64,000 nucleotides of DNA, taken from an uncultured bacterium. GTDB taxonomy: Bacteria > Verrucomicrobiota > Kiritimatiellia > CAIKKV01 > CALHGX01. Where the stretch lies: positions 1-64,000 of the forward strand of contig CALHGX010000015.1 in the NCBI GenBank assembly GCA_938031185.1. Direction: 5' to 3'. Made by a program: the position numbers and the translations under genes. A model generated the notes under the pieces. That model searched no databases. It was not told where the DNA came from and worked only from the letters and a program-made list of their open reading frames with translations. Below are positions 43,203 to 51,240 of the stretch, piece by piece. Within the stretch, counting starts at the first letter, position 1; the number at the start of each line of letters is the position of its first letter.

Positions 43203-44264
43203 CTCAGCCAGCAAGGCCTGAAGCTCGGTGCTCGGCTGGCGGGAACGAATGGCGCTCATTCGTTGTTCCTGGGCCGCCAGGATTTCGGCGCGCAGCTTGG
43301 TGTCGGTGAGCACGAGGTGCATCAGGCTCGCCAGTTCCTCGGGCGACCCGCCATCGTAGAGCACGCCGGCCGGCCCCAGCGTTTCGGGCATTGCCCCGGC
43401 GGCCTTCGCGATCACGGGCACACCGTTGTGCATGGCTTCCACAAGAGGCAGGCAATACCCTTCGTGATCGCTGGCTGTGACGAAGACTTGCGCCTGACGA
43501 TAGAGGGCGACCAGTCCAGCCTCGGAGGCAAACCCTTCAAAGCAGACGTGGGGCATTTCGATGCCGGCCGCGAGAAGCCGCAGCATGGCGTAATATCGGG
43601 GGCAACTGCGATCGGAGCCGGCCAGAACCAAACGCGTGAACGGGTCCAATTTGCGCTGGAGCCATGCGAAAGCAAGGATCAGTTCTTCGAGCCGCTTGTT
43701 GGGGACCATGCGACCGACGAACAGAATGTTGCGCAGTGGGCCGCCGTAGCGTGAAAAGACAGTCGCATCCGGTGCACGTTCGAAACGGGTTGGAGAAAAA
43801 AGCAGTGGGAACACCCGTACTATGCCGCACGTGCCGGTGGGGATGTCGCGCGAATTAAAGGCCGAATCGGCCCAAACGGCATCAGACTGCGCCGCGAGGC
43901 CTGCCAGTTCTTCGCGGCCTCGGTGCAACAGATGCGCCAGTGCATCATCATAGCCGCGGAAATAATCAGGGGGGGTCACGTTGTGATACCGGAGTATCTT
44001 TGTGGTATTGGCCCTGCGGTGCGCTTCCGACACGGGAGAGGAAATGCCGTAGTGATAGACCAGCGCGTCGCCAGGCCTCGCTCGATAGGTTGCGAAGGGG
44101 CGACAGCGATCGGCCATGCGCGGATCGGTTCGCTCGGGATCTGAAAAAATATCGGATTCGAACCCCAGCGTGCGCAACGCGGCCTGCATGAGCAGGGCGT
44201 CTTGGGAGATGGCATCACCTTCCACCATGCCGGCCAAGAGTTGATCTACACGGCGCACGCTCAT
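43185..44264 (-). CDS. Glycosyltransferase family 4 protein
   Basis: 359 residues of GT-B fold. N-terminal SVRRVDQLLAGMVEGDAISQDALLMQAALRTLGFES (acceptor side) and C-terminal donor domain with GRMVPNKRLEELILAFAWL, then ASDHEGYCLPLVEAMHNGVPVIA, the E-x7-E element of GT4. It uses nucleotide-sugar donors to extend a polysaccharide or glycolipid. Its start overlaps the short gene upstream by 4 bases, so both are one transcript. Confidence 0.9.
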   Translation of the reverse strand: MSVRRVDQLLAGMVEGDAISQDALLMQAALRTLGFESDIFSDPERTDPRMADRCRPFATYRARPGDALVYHYGISSPVSEAHRRANTTKILRYHNVTPPDYFRGYDDALAHLLHRGREELAGLAAQSDAVWADSAFNSRDIPTGTCGIVRVFPLLFSPTRFERAPDATVFSRYGGPLRNILFVGRMVPNKRLEELILAFAWLQRKLDPFTRLVLAGSDRSCPRYYAMLRLLAAGIEMPHVCFEGFASEAGLVALYRQAQVFVTASDHEGYCLPLVEAMHNGVPVIAKAAGAMPETLGPAGVLYDGGSPEELASLMHLVLTDTKLRAEILAAQEQRMSAIRSRQPSTELQALLAELGLRP

Positions 44265-44752
44265 GATCTTGAGGCTTCGGGTGCGGATGCCGCTACGGCG
44301 GATGGCCCCGAAGGGGAGACGGGACCGTCAGGAGCCGGGGCGAACAAACCACTTGAGTCTTGCCATCCTTGTGGCGCTTGCGACGCAAGCCGGAGAAACT
44401 CCAGGGCGTGCATCACATCAGCATTGATGGCGTTTTGCCGCCATGTCGCCAGTTCGAGGTGGGGCCGAAGAATGCGCCACAGAAGCTTTCGTACAGCCCC
44501 CACGGCGGCGCCCAGCACCCCCGGACGGCATGGCGGCTCGAGCGTGTCGAGTCGCACTGAGCAATCCTCGCGCAGGAGCGAAAGGTAATGAGCAAGAAAG
44601 GCCTGCTCATTCGGCATTTTTCCAAGAGCAAGCACGGCGGCTGCACGTTCCGCATGGGGCAGGGATGTTTCGCGCATTCTTTCTGCCTGCAGGAGAAGTT
44701 TCTCTCTGACGTCGCCGGTTCGGGTCTGCCCATTGATGGTCAAACTGCGCAT
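44261..44752 (-). CDS. Short companion protein of surface-polysaccharide type
   Basis: 163 residues. The segment VRKLLWRILRPHLELATWRQNAINADVMHALEFL is like the amphipathic linker that precedes glycosyltransferase and methyltransferase domains in polysaccharide clusters (the general pattern is RxLLxxxLRPxLExxxxxQxxFN). Here it stands alone, upstream of the GT and overlapping it by 4 bases. Ser/Pro/Ala-rich tail. Likely peripheral membrane or partner of the GT; inference. Start: GAGGAA upstream of ATG. Confidence 0.6.
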   Translation of the reverse strand: MRSLTINGQTRTGDVREKLLLQAERMRETSLPHAERAAAVLALGKMPNEQAFLAHYLSLLREDCSVRLDTLEPPCRPGVLGAAVGAVRKLLWRILRPHLELATWRQNAINADVMHALEFLRLASQAPQGWQDSSGLFAPAPDGPVSPSGPSAVAASAPEASRS

Positions 44753-44782
44753 GGTGTATTCCTCGGGCGCGCTTAGTGCGGT

Positions 44783-44811
44783 ATATTATTCTTGGGCAGG
44801 GACGAAATCAA
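44783..44811 (-). promoter_or_regulatory. Putative sigma-70 promoter for the 44752-43185 operon
   Basis: Minus strand: TTGATT (44811-44806), a 17-base spacer and TAATAT (44788-44783), start near 44776 and a 24-base leader before the ATG at 44752. Near-consensus spacing. Confidence 0.5.
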
Positions 44812-44930
44812 CTGCGCGACGCAACAGGTTTCCAGTGTGGTGAGCAGGCGACGCGTGGAGGCTTGCGCGCCGAGTGGGCATGACGTAGCATGGCCCACAT
44901 GCAACGGGTTGTAGCCGGGAGGGATGGGCG

Positions 44931-45314
44931 ATGAGCGAGAACGCCGAATCCAGATTGTACACGCGGTTTGCAATCGAGCTGCCTGTCGAAGCCCGGGTGG
45001 CGGCGTGTGAGGCCATGCCGTCCTTGCGGCGGCTGTCAATTTCATGCCGGACGCGAGACGCGTCGGTATGCGGACTTCAACTTCACACAGACCGGCCGCT
45101 GCCGCCCGGCACCGTGTTGAAACTGCGTGTGACTATTCCGCGTAAAGAAAAGCCGCTGGTAGTCCAACTGGTGGGCGACGTGATTTGGTGCAATGAATTT
45201 CCGGATGCCGGCGCGAATCTGGGCGTCTATCTGCGGGAACGTCCGCGACGTTACATGCGCCGATGGATGGACGCGATCGCGACAGAAATTCAACGGCGTT
45301 GCGCCGCCACATAA
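44931..45314 (+). CDS. PilZ-domain protein (c-di-GMP receptor)
   Basis: 127 residues, one PilZ domain. The c-di-GMP motifs are complete: RxxxR as R-L-Y-T-R (8-12) and DxSxxG as D-A-S-V-C-G (43-48). A strong site GGGAGGGATGGGCG precedes the ATG. Receptors of this type control surface polysaccharide or motility. Its place between a glycosyltransferase operon and a methyltransferase suggests c-di-GMP control of the surface cluster. No GGDEF or EAL gene is in the window. Confidence 0.87.
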   Translation: MSENAESRLYTRFAIELPVEARVAACEAMPSLRRLSISCRTRDASVCGLQLHTDRPLPPGTVLKLRVTIPRKEKPLVVQLVGDVIWCNEFPDAGANLGVYLRERPRRYMRRWMDAIATEIQRRCAAT

Positions 45315-45356
45315 TCCAGTGGTGATTCCCACCTCCGTTCGGAATGGCACTGCCTC

Positions 45357-47000
45357 ATGAGTGTGTCCGAAAACAGACGCCACGAGAAGAGCCGCCTGAA
45401 AGGATGTGGCGACGCCATGAGGCGTTGGCTACTGACGATGCCGTTGTCGGCGGGGGGGCATGACCGGGGGGCGCAGTACATCCATGATTTCGCGCTTCTG
45501 GTGGCGCGCATTGGATGCCCTCCAAACAGTTTGGTCCTCGAAATCGGCGGCGGATCCGGATGGGCGGCCGAATGGCTGGCACGCATGGGGTTCCGGGTGG
45601 TTTCGCTCGACATCAATCACGAGATGCTGTTGCTTGGGCGGCAGCGCCTGGAGGCCGTGCGGCGGGCCTGGCCGGAGACGGTGCTTTGGGCGGTGCAGGT
45701 GACGGGGGACGGCGAGCGGCTGCCTTTTCGAGATGGCGTGTTCGCGGCGGCATTTTCTCTTAATGCGTTGCACCACATTCCCGACATGGGCGTTGCGTTA
45801 CAAGAAATCAGCCGGGTATTGCGTCCGGATGGTCGTTTTGTGCTGGTGGAACCCGGGGAAGGCCATGCCGACACACCGGAGTCGCGGCGTGAGATGGAAG
45901 AACTTGGCGTGCTGGAACAGGAAGTCGTTATCCGCGACATGTGGCGGCTAGCGCGGAAGGCGGGGTTTGCCGATTGCCGGGTGGCGCCTTCGCTGCCGCT
46001 CGAGGAAAATTTGAGCATGACCGAGTGGGCTGCGCTGCTATGGCCCTGGTGGCTTCAGCCAGTGAATTGGCGCCGCTGGCGCCAACGGTTGGTGGAATGG
46101 AATCGCCGTCATCCGGCCATGGTGATGAGCAAGAGCAAACCATGCCGTCAAGCGAAGGGGCGTCCGCTGGCAGGAACGATTTTGGAAATGAACGTGCCCG
46201 CTTCGGTTGTCGCCGGGGGCTTGTTCCGCGTGGAGGCGCGGGTGCGGAACACGGGCACGGAGCCTTGGGCTTGCTGGGGGACTTTTCTTCAGGGGAATCC
46301 GCTCAACCAGGGCGAGGGCGGACACGTGGCATTAGGCTTCAAGTTGCGGGGGCCTCAAGGCGGCTTCGCGGATACGGACTATGGGCGCGGGCAGTTCCTG
46401 CACGATGTTCGGCCCGGCGAGGAAGCGCCGGTGGCAGCGCTCTTAAAGGCGCCGTCTACGCCCGGCCGTTACGAGATCAAGGTGGACCTCGTCAAGGAAG
46501 GCACGGCGTGGTTTGAGGATCTGGGGGGAACGCCGGTTTGGCGCGGCCTTGAAGTGCGGGCGGGGGGGGAGCCGGTTTTTCCGGATAGCCGGATTCCCGG
46601 GCGACTGGCGGCCGACATTCATATGAGGCGGCAAGAAGCAGATGACGCCTTTATTGTGACCGTGCGCAATGTTGGCGACACGATCTGGCTGGCGCAGCCT
46701 CTTGACGAGCCGGGCATTCCAAGCCACGGGCGCGGATACGTGCGGCTGGGCGTGCAGTTGCTGGGTGGAGACGGTCGGTTGTTGCAACGCGATTATCGGC
46801 GCGTGCCCCTGCCACATGACGTGCAACCAGGCGAAGAGGTGGATCTGATGTTTCGGCTTGATCCGGCCGATTGGCCGGCGGGTTGCGGGGGGCTGCGTTT
46901 TGACATGGTGGATGAAGAAATTTGCTGGTTTGAATCGGCTGAATATCCGCCGGTGAAATGGTGGTTGGCGGACAAAAAGGCGAACCGTCTGCCGACCTGA
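45357..47000 (+). CDS. SAM methyltransferase fused to two tandem beta-sandwich domains
   Basis: 547 residues. Residues 55-180 hold a class I SAM fold (LVLEIGGGSGWAAEWLA, then NALHHIPDMGVALQEISRVLRPDGR). Beyond about residue 275 there are two copies of a beta domain: the first has VRNTGTEPW, GGHVALGFKL, HDVRPGEE and DLVKEGTAWFEDLG; the second has VRNVGDTIW, GYVRLGVQL, HDVQPGEE and DMVDEEICWFES. Such domains occur with polysaccharide export and glycosyltransferase proteins, binding or sensing the glycan. Probably methylates the end of a surface glycan. It follows the PilZ gene by 42 bases. Confidence 0.8.
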   Translation: MSVSENRRHEKSRLKGCGDAMRRWLLTMPLSAGGHDRGAQYIHDFALLVARIGCPPNSLVLEIGGGSGWAAEWLARMGFRVVSLDINHEMLLLGRQRLEAVRRAWPETVLWAVQVTGDGERLPFRDGVFAAAFSLNALHHIPDMGVALQEISRVLRPDGRFVLVEPGEGHADTPESRREMEELGVLEQEVVIRDMWRLARKAGFADCRVAPSLPLEENLSMTEWAALLWPWWLQPVNWRRWRQRLVEWNRRHPAMVMSKSKPCRQAKGRPLAGTILEMNVPASVVAGGLFRVEARVRNTGTEPWACWGTFLQGNPLNQGEGGHVALGFKLRGPQGGFADTDYGRGQFLHDVRPGEEAPVAALLKAPSTPGRYEIKVDLVKEGTAWFEDLGGTPVWRGLEVRAGGEPVFPDSRIPGRLAADIHMRRQEADDAFIVTVRNVGDTIWLAQPLDEPGIPSHGRGYVRLGVQLLGGDGRLLQRDYRRVPLPHDVQPGEEVDLMFRLDPADWPAGCGGLRFDMVDEEICWFESAEYPPVKWWLADKKANRLPT

Positions 47001-47061
47001 AGCTGGAGCAGCCTGCGTTGGGCGAGGCGCCTTGTTCCTTGGAAAAAAGAGGAGGTCAAGC

Positions 47062-49452
47062 ATGAAGAACAGGTGGTTGGGTTGGTTTGTTATGTGTGGG
47101 TGGTTCGTCGCGCCGGCGGTGGATGCTACGACGCTGAATTATCAAGGTCGTATAACGGCGCACGGCACGAATTTCACGGGCATTGGACACTTCAAATTCG
47201 TGTTGCTGGATGCCTGGGAAAACGGCTTGTGGTCGAACGACGGCACACCGGGCGCGGGCGAACCCGCTTCTGCTGTCACCATTGAAGTCAACAATGGATT
47301 GTTCAATGTGGAGCTGGGGGCGAGCATGTTCCCTATTCCGGCCATAGTGTTTCATGCAGACGAGTTGAAGCTGCGGACGTGGTTCTCGCATAACGGCGTT
47401 GTTTTTGAACAATTGATGCCGGATGTGCCGATAGCACGGCTTGATTTTGGCCGACTGGACACTGGCGGAACGATTATTGTGGACAGCTCGGGAAGGGGAG
47501 ATTTTGAGGACTTGCAACAGGCGATTAACCATTTCGCCCAATATGGCGGGAATGGGATTCTGGTGATGCCGGGATACTACGAATTGGCGGCCCCGCTGAC
47601 CTTTCCTCCCACCAACGGGCTGGGGCAGCCTGTGGACTATCCAATCGGCGGGTTGGGCGACCGCTGGCGTGTGTGGATAGAAAATCCCTCTGGTCCCGCC
47701 GTTCAAGCCGGACCATTCCGGCTGGAGAACATGACGCTGGTGGGGGACCCGGCTCTGAAGGACGAGATAGGGGCGTCCGCCTATTGGTTCGGCGCGCGCA
47801 ATTGCACATTTTTGCGGAACACGGCGGGCGGCCCTGCCGTGGAACTCCAGAACGAAGGCATGGCTCTTTTCGAGCGATGCGAGATGCAGAACCACGAGGG
47901 CGGAGATGTGCTATGGCTGGGGGGAGACACAGAGGTTCAAGCGCAAGACTGCGGCTTCTATGCCTGGTCGGACTCCGGAAACGCTTTGGCGCTAGACGGG
48001 CACCGCAGGTTGGTGCGGGTGCGCCGTTGCGACTTCTACGGGCAGGGAGATGGGGGGCGATCCCTTCATATCGTCAACAGCAGCGAAGCGTCCGCGGATT
48101 TCGTGGGCTGCTTTCTTGAGCGCGGCGTGCGGATCGAAAACCGTGCCATGGGCGGGGGCGGCTACGGCGCGCGTTTCGTGAATTGCGAAATCAGCGGAGG
48201 AGTGGAAGTCACCACGGGTGACCCCGGGGTGGAATTGGATCAGTGCCGGGTGGATGGACGAGAGTCCGGCGTGCCTGCCGTTGAGCTTGTTGGACTCCAA
48301 CCCGGGGCGCGGGTTTGGCTGCGGAACTGTTTCCTTTTGGCCGAGGAAGCGCCGGCTTTGCAGGTGTGGGATGCCGCGGGCGACATCATAGTAAAGGGCA
48401 GCGAGGTTAAGGCGCAGGAGTCGGCGGCAATCCGCATGGTGGCGGATCCCTACTTGCTGCCGGGCTGGGGGGTGCGAGCAACACTGCAAAACTGCCGAGT
48501 GGCAAACCACGGGGAAGGCGTAAGCAACAAGAATACAGTGGTTTTGGAAAATGATGTGCCCCAGGAGCCATGGCGGGTTTCGCTCTCGCTGGTCCAAAGC
48601 CAGATCGAGAACGGGGGGCATGGGATTGCCTGCTCGAATGCAGCGGTTCGACTGGTGTGGTCGGGGGTCCGATCGAGTAGAAGCGGTATTTCGGGCGTGA
48701 ACAGCATGGTTGACATGGCGTGGTCACGGATCGAGGCCGACGAGGACGGGATTTACATGACCAATGGGGCTGTAGACGTGGCTTGGTCGAGCATCGAAGG
48801 TGGGCGACACGGCATCGTCGCGCTGGGGGGCTGCGAGGTGAACGCGGAACGAAGCAGCATCGAAGCGGGAGACGAGGAGGACAACGCGAGTGGAGACGGC
48901 ATCCACTTTGTGCGGACGTCAGAGACGGAGGGGGGGCTTGAAGTTCTATCGTGCAACATTGGCGCTTATGGCAACGATCCGGCGCAGAGTCGGGGTGTCT
49001 TCGCCTTCTACACCAATGCGACGGGGTTCAACCTGGTGACCAAGAGCGTAATCGGCGCCTCGGGCGCCGCCATGCAACTGAACGGCGGGGAATACGTGCT
49101 GGAGGACAACTTCCTGCATTCCGGCGCCGGCCCTGTGGTGTTGTTGATGCACAGCAACACGACGGCATCGCTTACGGGATGCCATCTGTATGGCATGAGC
49201 GAAGGCAATACCAATGCAGCCCTTGTGCTGTATGCCACTCCCGGAAAGATGGGGCCGCAACCCCGGGTGTGGAATGCAACGATGCAGACGTATGCGCCGC
49301 CCTACAATGCCCGGTATGCCATCAGCGTCTCGGGCGGGACCAGCACAGGCCGTGTGGGGCTGGTGAACAGCATATTGAGCACCAATATCAATCCCGTCGT
49401 GGCGATCATTCCGGCGAGGACCAATCTCATCAACGGCAACATCATTCCTTGA
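47062..49452 (+). CDS. Secreted right-handed beta-helix protein
   Basis: 796 residues from ATG 47062 behind GAGGAGG. Signal peptide: WFVMCGWFVAPAVDA. Residues 25-140 form a separate N-terminal domain that starts LNYQGRITAHGTNFTG, a domain often seen at the start of secreted PVC and phage-like proteins. From about residue 150 the sequence is a beta-helix (repeating Asn/Gly/Ser rungs with NCxF, FVGC, NCEISGG). Three near-regular 22-23 residue rungs lie at 48650-48880 (VWSGVRSS, AWSRIEAD, AWSSIEGG). Probable polysaccharide-binding or surface-adhesin function. The TSP3 gene follows after 10 bases. Confidence 0.8.
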   Translation: MKNRWLGWFVMCGWFVAPAVDATTLNYQGRITAHGTNFTGIGHFKFVLLDAWENGLWSNDGTPGAGEPASAVTIEVNNGLFNVELGASMFPIPAIVFHADELKLRTWFSHNGVVFEQLMPDVPIARLDFGRLDTGGTIIVDSSGRGDFEDLQQAINHFAQYGGNGILVMPGYYELAAPLTFPPTNGLGQPVDYPIGGLGDRWRVWIENPSGPAVQAGPFRLENMTLVGDPALKDEIGASAYWFGARNCTFLRNTAGGPAVELQNEGMALFERCEMQNHEGGDVLWLGGDTEVQAQDCGFYAWSDSGNALALDGHRRLVRVRRCDFYGQGDGGRSLHIVNSSEASADFVGCFLERGVRIENRAMGGGGYGARFVNCEISGGVEVTTGDPGVELDQCRVDGRESGVPAVELVGLQPGARVWLRNCFLLAEEAPALQVWDAAGDIIVKGSEVKAQESAAIRMVADPYLLPGWGVRATLQNCRVANHGEGVSNKNTVVLENDVPQEPWRVSLSLVQSQIENGGHGIACSNAAVRLVWSGVRSSRSGISGVNSMVDMAWSRIEADEDGIYMTNGAVDVAWSSIEGGRHGIVALGGCEVNAERSSIEAGDEEDNASGDGIHFVRTSETEGGLEVLSCNIGAYGNDPAQSRGVFAFYTNATGFNLVTKSVIGASGAAMQLNGGEYVLEDNFLHSGAGPVVLLMHSNTTASLTGCHLYGMSEGNTNAALVLYATPGKMGPQPRVWNATMQTYAPPYNARYAISVSGGTSTGRVGLVNSILSTNINPVVAIIPARTNLINGNIIP

Positions 49453-49462
49453 GGGGCGAGTC

Positions 49463-50134
49463 ATGACGCGCGTAAACGCATGCCTAGCCTGGTTTCTGGT
49501 TGCGACGGCAAGCGCTGGGGCGGCGGAGCAAGCCAGCGAAAGCTACCGGATAGTGGCGGACGTATTTTGCGACGCGCAACCGGCCCTGGCAATAGGCAGC
49601 GCTCGGGCACAAACGTCGCTTTCTGTTTCCCAACGAGCGCTGGCGGGCGAGCAATCCGCCGGACAGTGGCTCGTCGAAGTGGGCTACCAAGCAACGACCG
49701 AGGGGTTTGACACGGATCGCGACGGCATTCCGGATTGGATGGATGAGGACACCGATGGCGACGGAGTGCCGGATACCCTAGATGCGTTGGTTTACGATAC
49801 CGACAACGACGGGCTGAACAATATGGCGATGGATGATGACGATGATGGCGACAGATTGACCGATTGGGAGGAGGATGTGGTTACCCTCACGGATCCTCTG
49901 GATCCCAACGATTGCCTAAAAGTGCTGGGTTTGCGCCGGACGGGGTCGCACACGATTTTGCGCTGGGCGGCAAAACCCGGCAAAGAAGGGTACCGTCTCC
50001 AGCGGGCCATGCTGCTCGATCATCGGACAAATTGGCAGGATATCCTTACGATGGCGTCCACCGGCATGGTGGTGGAAGCGACCGACAGCAATGCGCCTCC
50101 TCGCGCTTTTTACCGGATCACCTTGCCCAAGTGA
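49463..50134 (+). CDS. Secreted thrombospondin type 3 repeat protein
   Basis: 223 residues. Signal peptide CLAWFLVATASAGAAE. Residues 75-140 have repeated calcium-binding TSP3 motifs: DTDRDGIPDWMDEDTDGDGVPD and DTDNDGLNN. The C-terminus (ILRWAAKPGKEGYRLQR ... AFYRITL) is a fibronectin-like strand set. Calcium-binding linker for a surface or extracellular assembly; paired with the beta-helix gene (10 bases upstream, GAGGGGCGAG site). Confidence 0.8.
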   Translation: MTRVNACLAWFLVATASAGAAEQASESYRIVADVFCDAQPALAIGSARAQTSLSVSQRALAGEQSAGQWLVEVGYQATTEGFDTDRDGIPDWMDEDTDGDGVPDTLDALVYDTDNDGLNNMAMDDDDDGDRLTDWEEDVVTLTDPLDPNDCLKVLGLRRTGSHTILRWAAKPGKEGYRLQRAMLLDHRTNWQDILTMASTGMVVEATDSNAPPRAFYRITLPK

Positions 50135-50373
50135 GGGCGGCAAGCGGCCGTGAGTCGGTTCAGCGTGGGCGACGGTTGGCTGTGCGGTTCCCCGTCTGAC
50201 ACAAATAGCCGGCGGGCGCGTTGAACTTGGTTACAGGGGATTGGGAGCCAATCAGTGACGCGCGCGGAGGAGGCCCGGCGGCTCGGCAGGAATAGTCACA
50301 ACAATCTTGTTATGCGGCTGCGAAGTTGAGATATTTATTTCTTTGCGGTCAGCATCTGGAAGGAAAACGCACG

Positions 50374-51240
50374 ATGCCAAACCGAATTGTGTTCAAGCGA
50401 CAATGGGCGGAGGACATCTTCGAGATCAAGGTGGAGGCGCCGTTGATAGCCGAAGAGCGCCGAGCCGGGCAGTTTGTGATTCTTCAGCTCAATGACGAGT
50501 ACGGCGAGCGCATTCCGTTGACCATAGCCGATGCCGATCGGACTGCCGGCACCATTACGCTGATTTTCCAGACCGTGGGGAAGACCTCCCATGCGTTGGC
50601 TGACTTGGATGTGGGGGACTACATCGCCCACATGGTTGGGCCGCTGGGGCACCCGACGCATATCGAACGGGTGGGAACCGTAGTGGGCGTTGGCGGTGGC
50701 ATCGGGGCCGCTCCCCTTTACCCGATTGCAGAGGCAATGAAAGCCGCCGGTAATCGGCTGATTGTGATTCTGGGAGCGCGGCAGGCGGGCCTTATGATTC
50801 TGGAAGATCGCTTGGCCGGGCTGGCGGACGAGCTGATTGTGTGCACCGATGACGGTTCCCGGGGACGCAAGGCTTTGGTGACCGGACCGCTGAAGGAAGT
50901 GTGCGAGCGTCCTTCTAAGCCGGATCTGGTTGTGGCGATCGGTCCGCCGGTCATGATGAAGGCGTGCGCGGAAACCACGCGCCCGTACGGGGTGCGCACC
51001 ATTGTTTCTCTGAACACCATCATGGTGGACGGCACGGGCATGTGCGGGGGCTGTCGGGTGACGGTGGACGGCCAGACCCGCTTTGTCTGCGTGGACGGGC
51101 CGGAGTTCGACGGTCATCAGGTGGATTTCGACAATATGATTCGGCGATTGGGCGCCTATCGCCGCCAGGAAAACGCGGCGCACGAACGTTGCCATTTGGA
51201 GGAAGCCATTCGCCAGAAGGAGCGGGAGGCGGGGCGGTGA
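50374..51240 (+). CDS. nfnA: NfnA/SudB-type NAD(P)H:ferredoxin oxidoreductase subunit
   Basis: 288 residues from ATG 50374, with GGAAGGAAAAC upstream; a TTG at 50326 is rejected. FAD-binding region RAGQFVILQLN and RIPLTIADADR, NAD(P) site VGVGGGIGAAPLYPIAEA, and a C-terminal [2Fe-2S] element MCGGCRVTV and RFVCVDGPEFDGHQVD. With its partner it forms the electron-bifurcating NADH-dependent ferredoxin:NADP oxidoreductase or the related sulfide dehydrogenase. Overlaps the next gene by 4 bases (GTGA). Confidence 0.9.
   Translation: MPNRIVFKRQWAEDIFEIKVEAPLIAEERRAGQFVILQLNDEYGERIPLTIADADRTAGTITLIFQTVGKTSHALADLDVGDYIAHMVGPLGHPTHIERVGTVVGVGGGIGAAPLYPIAEAMKAAGNRLIVILGARQAGLMILEDRLAGLADELIVCTDDGSRGRKALVTGPLKEVCERPSKPDLVVAIGPPVMMKACAETTRPYGVRTIVSLNTIMVDGTGMCGGCRVTVDGQTRFVCVDGPEFDGHQVDFDNMIRRLGAYRRQENAAHERCHLEEAIRQKEREAGR

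Noticed and set aside
50135-50373. Possible promoter TTGTTA-17-GATATT before nfnA
   Set aside because: Both hexamers match poorly, so it is not listed as a feature.
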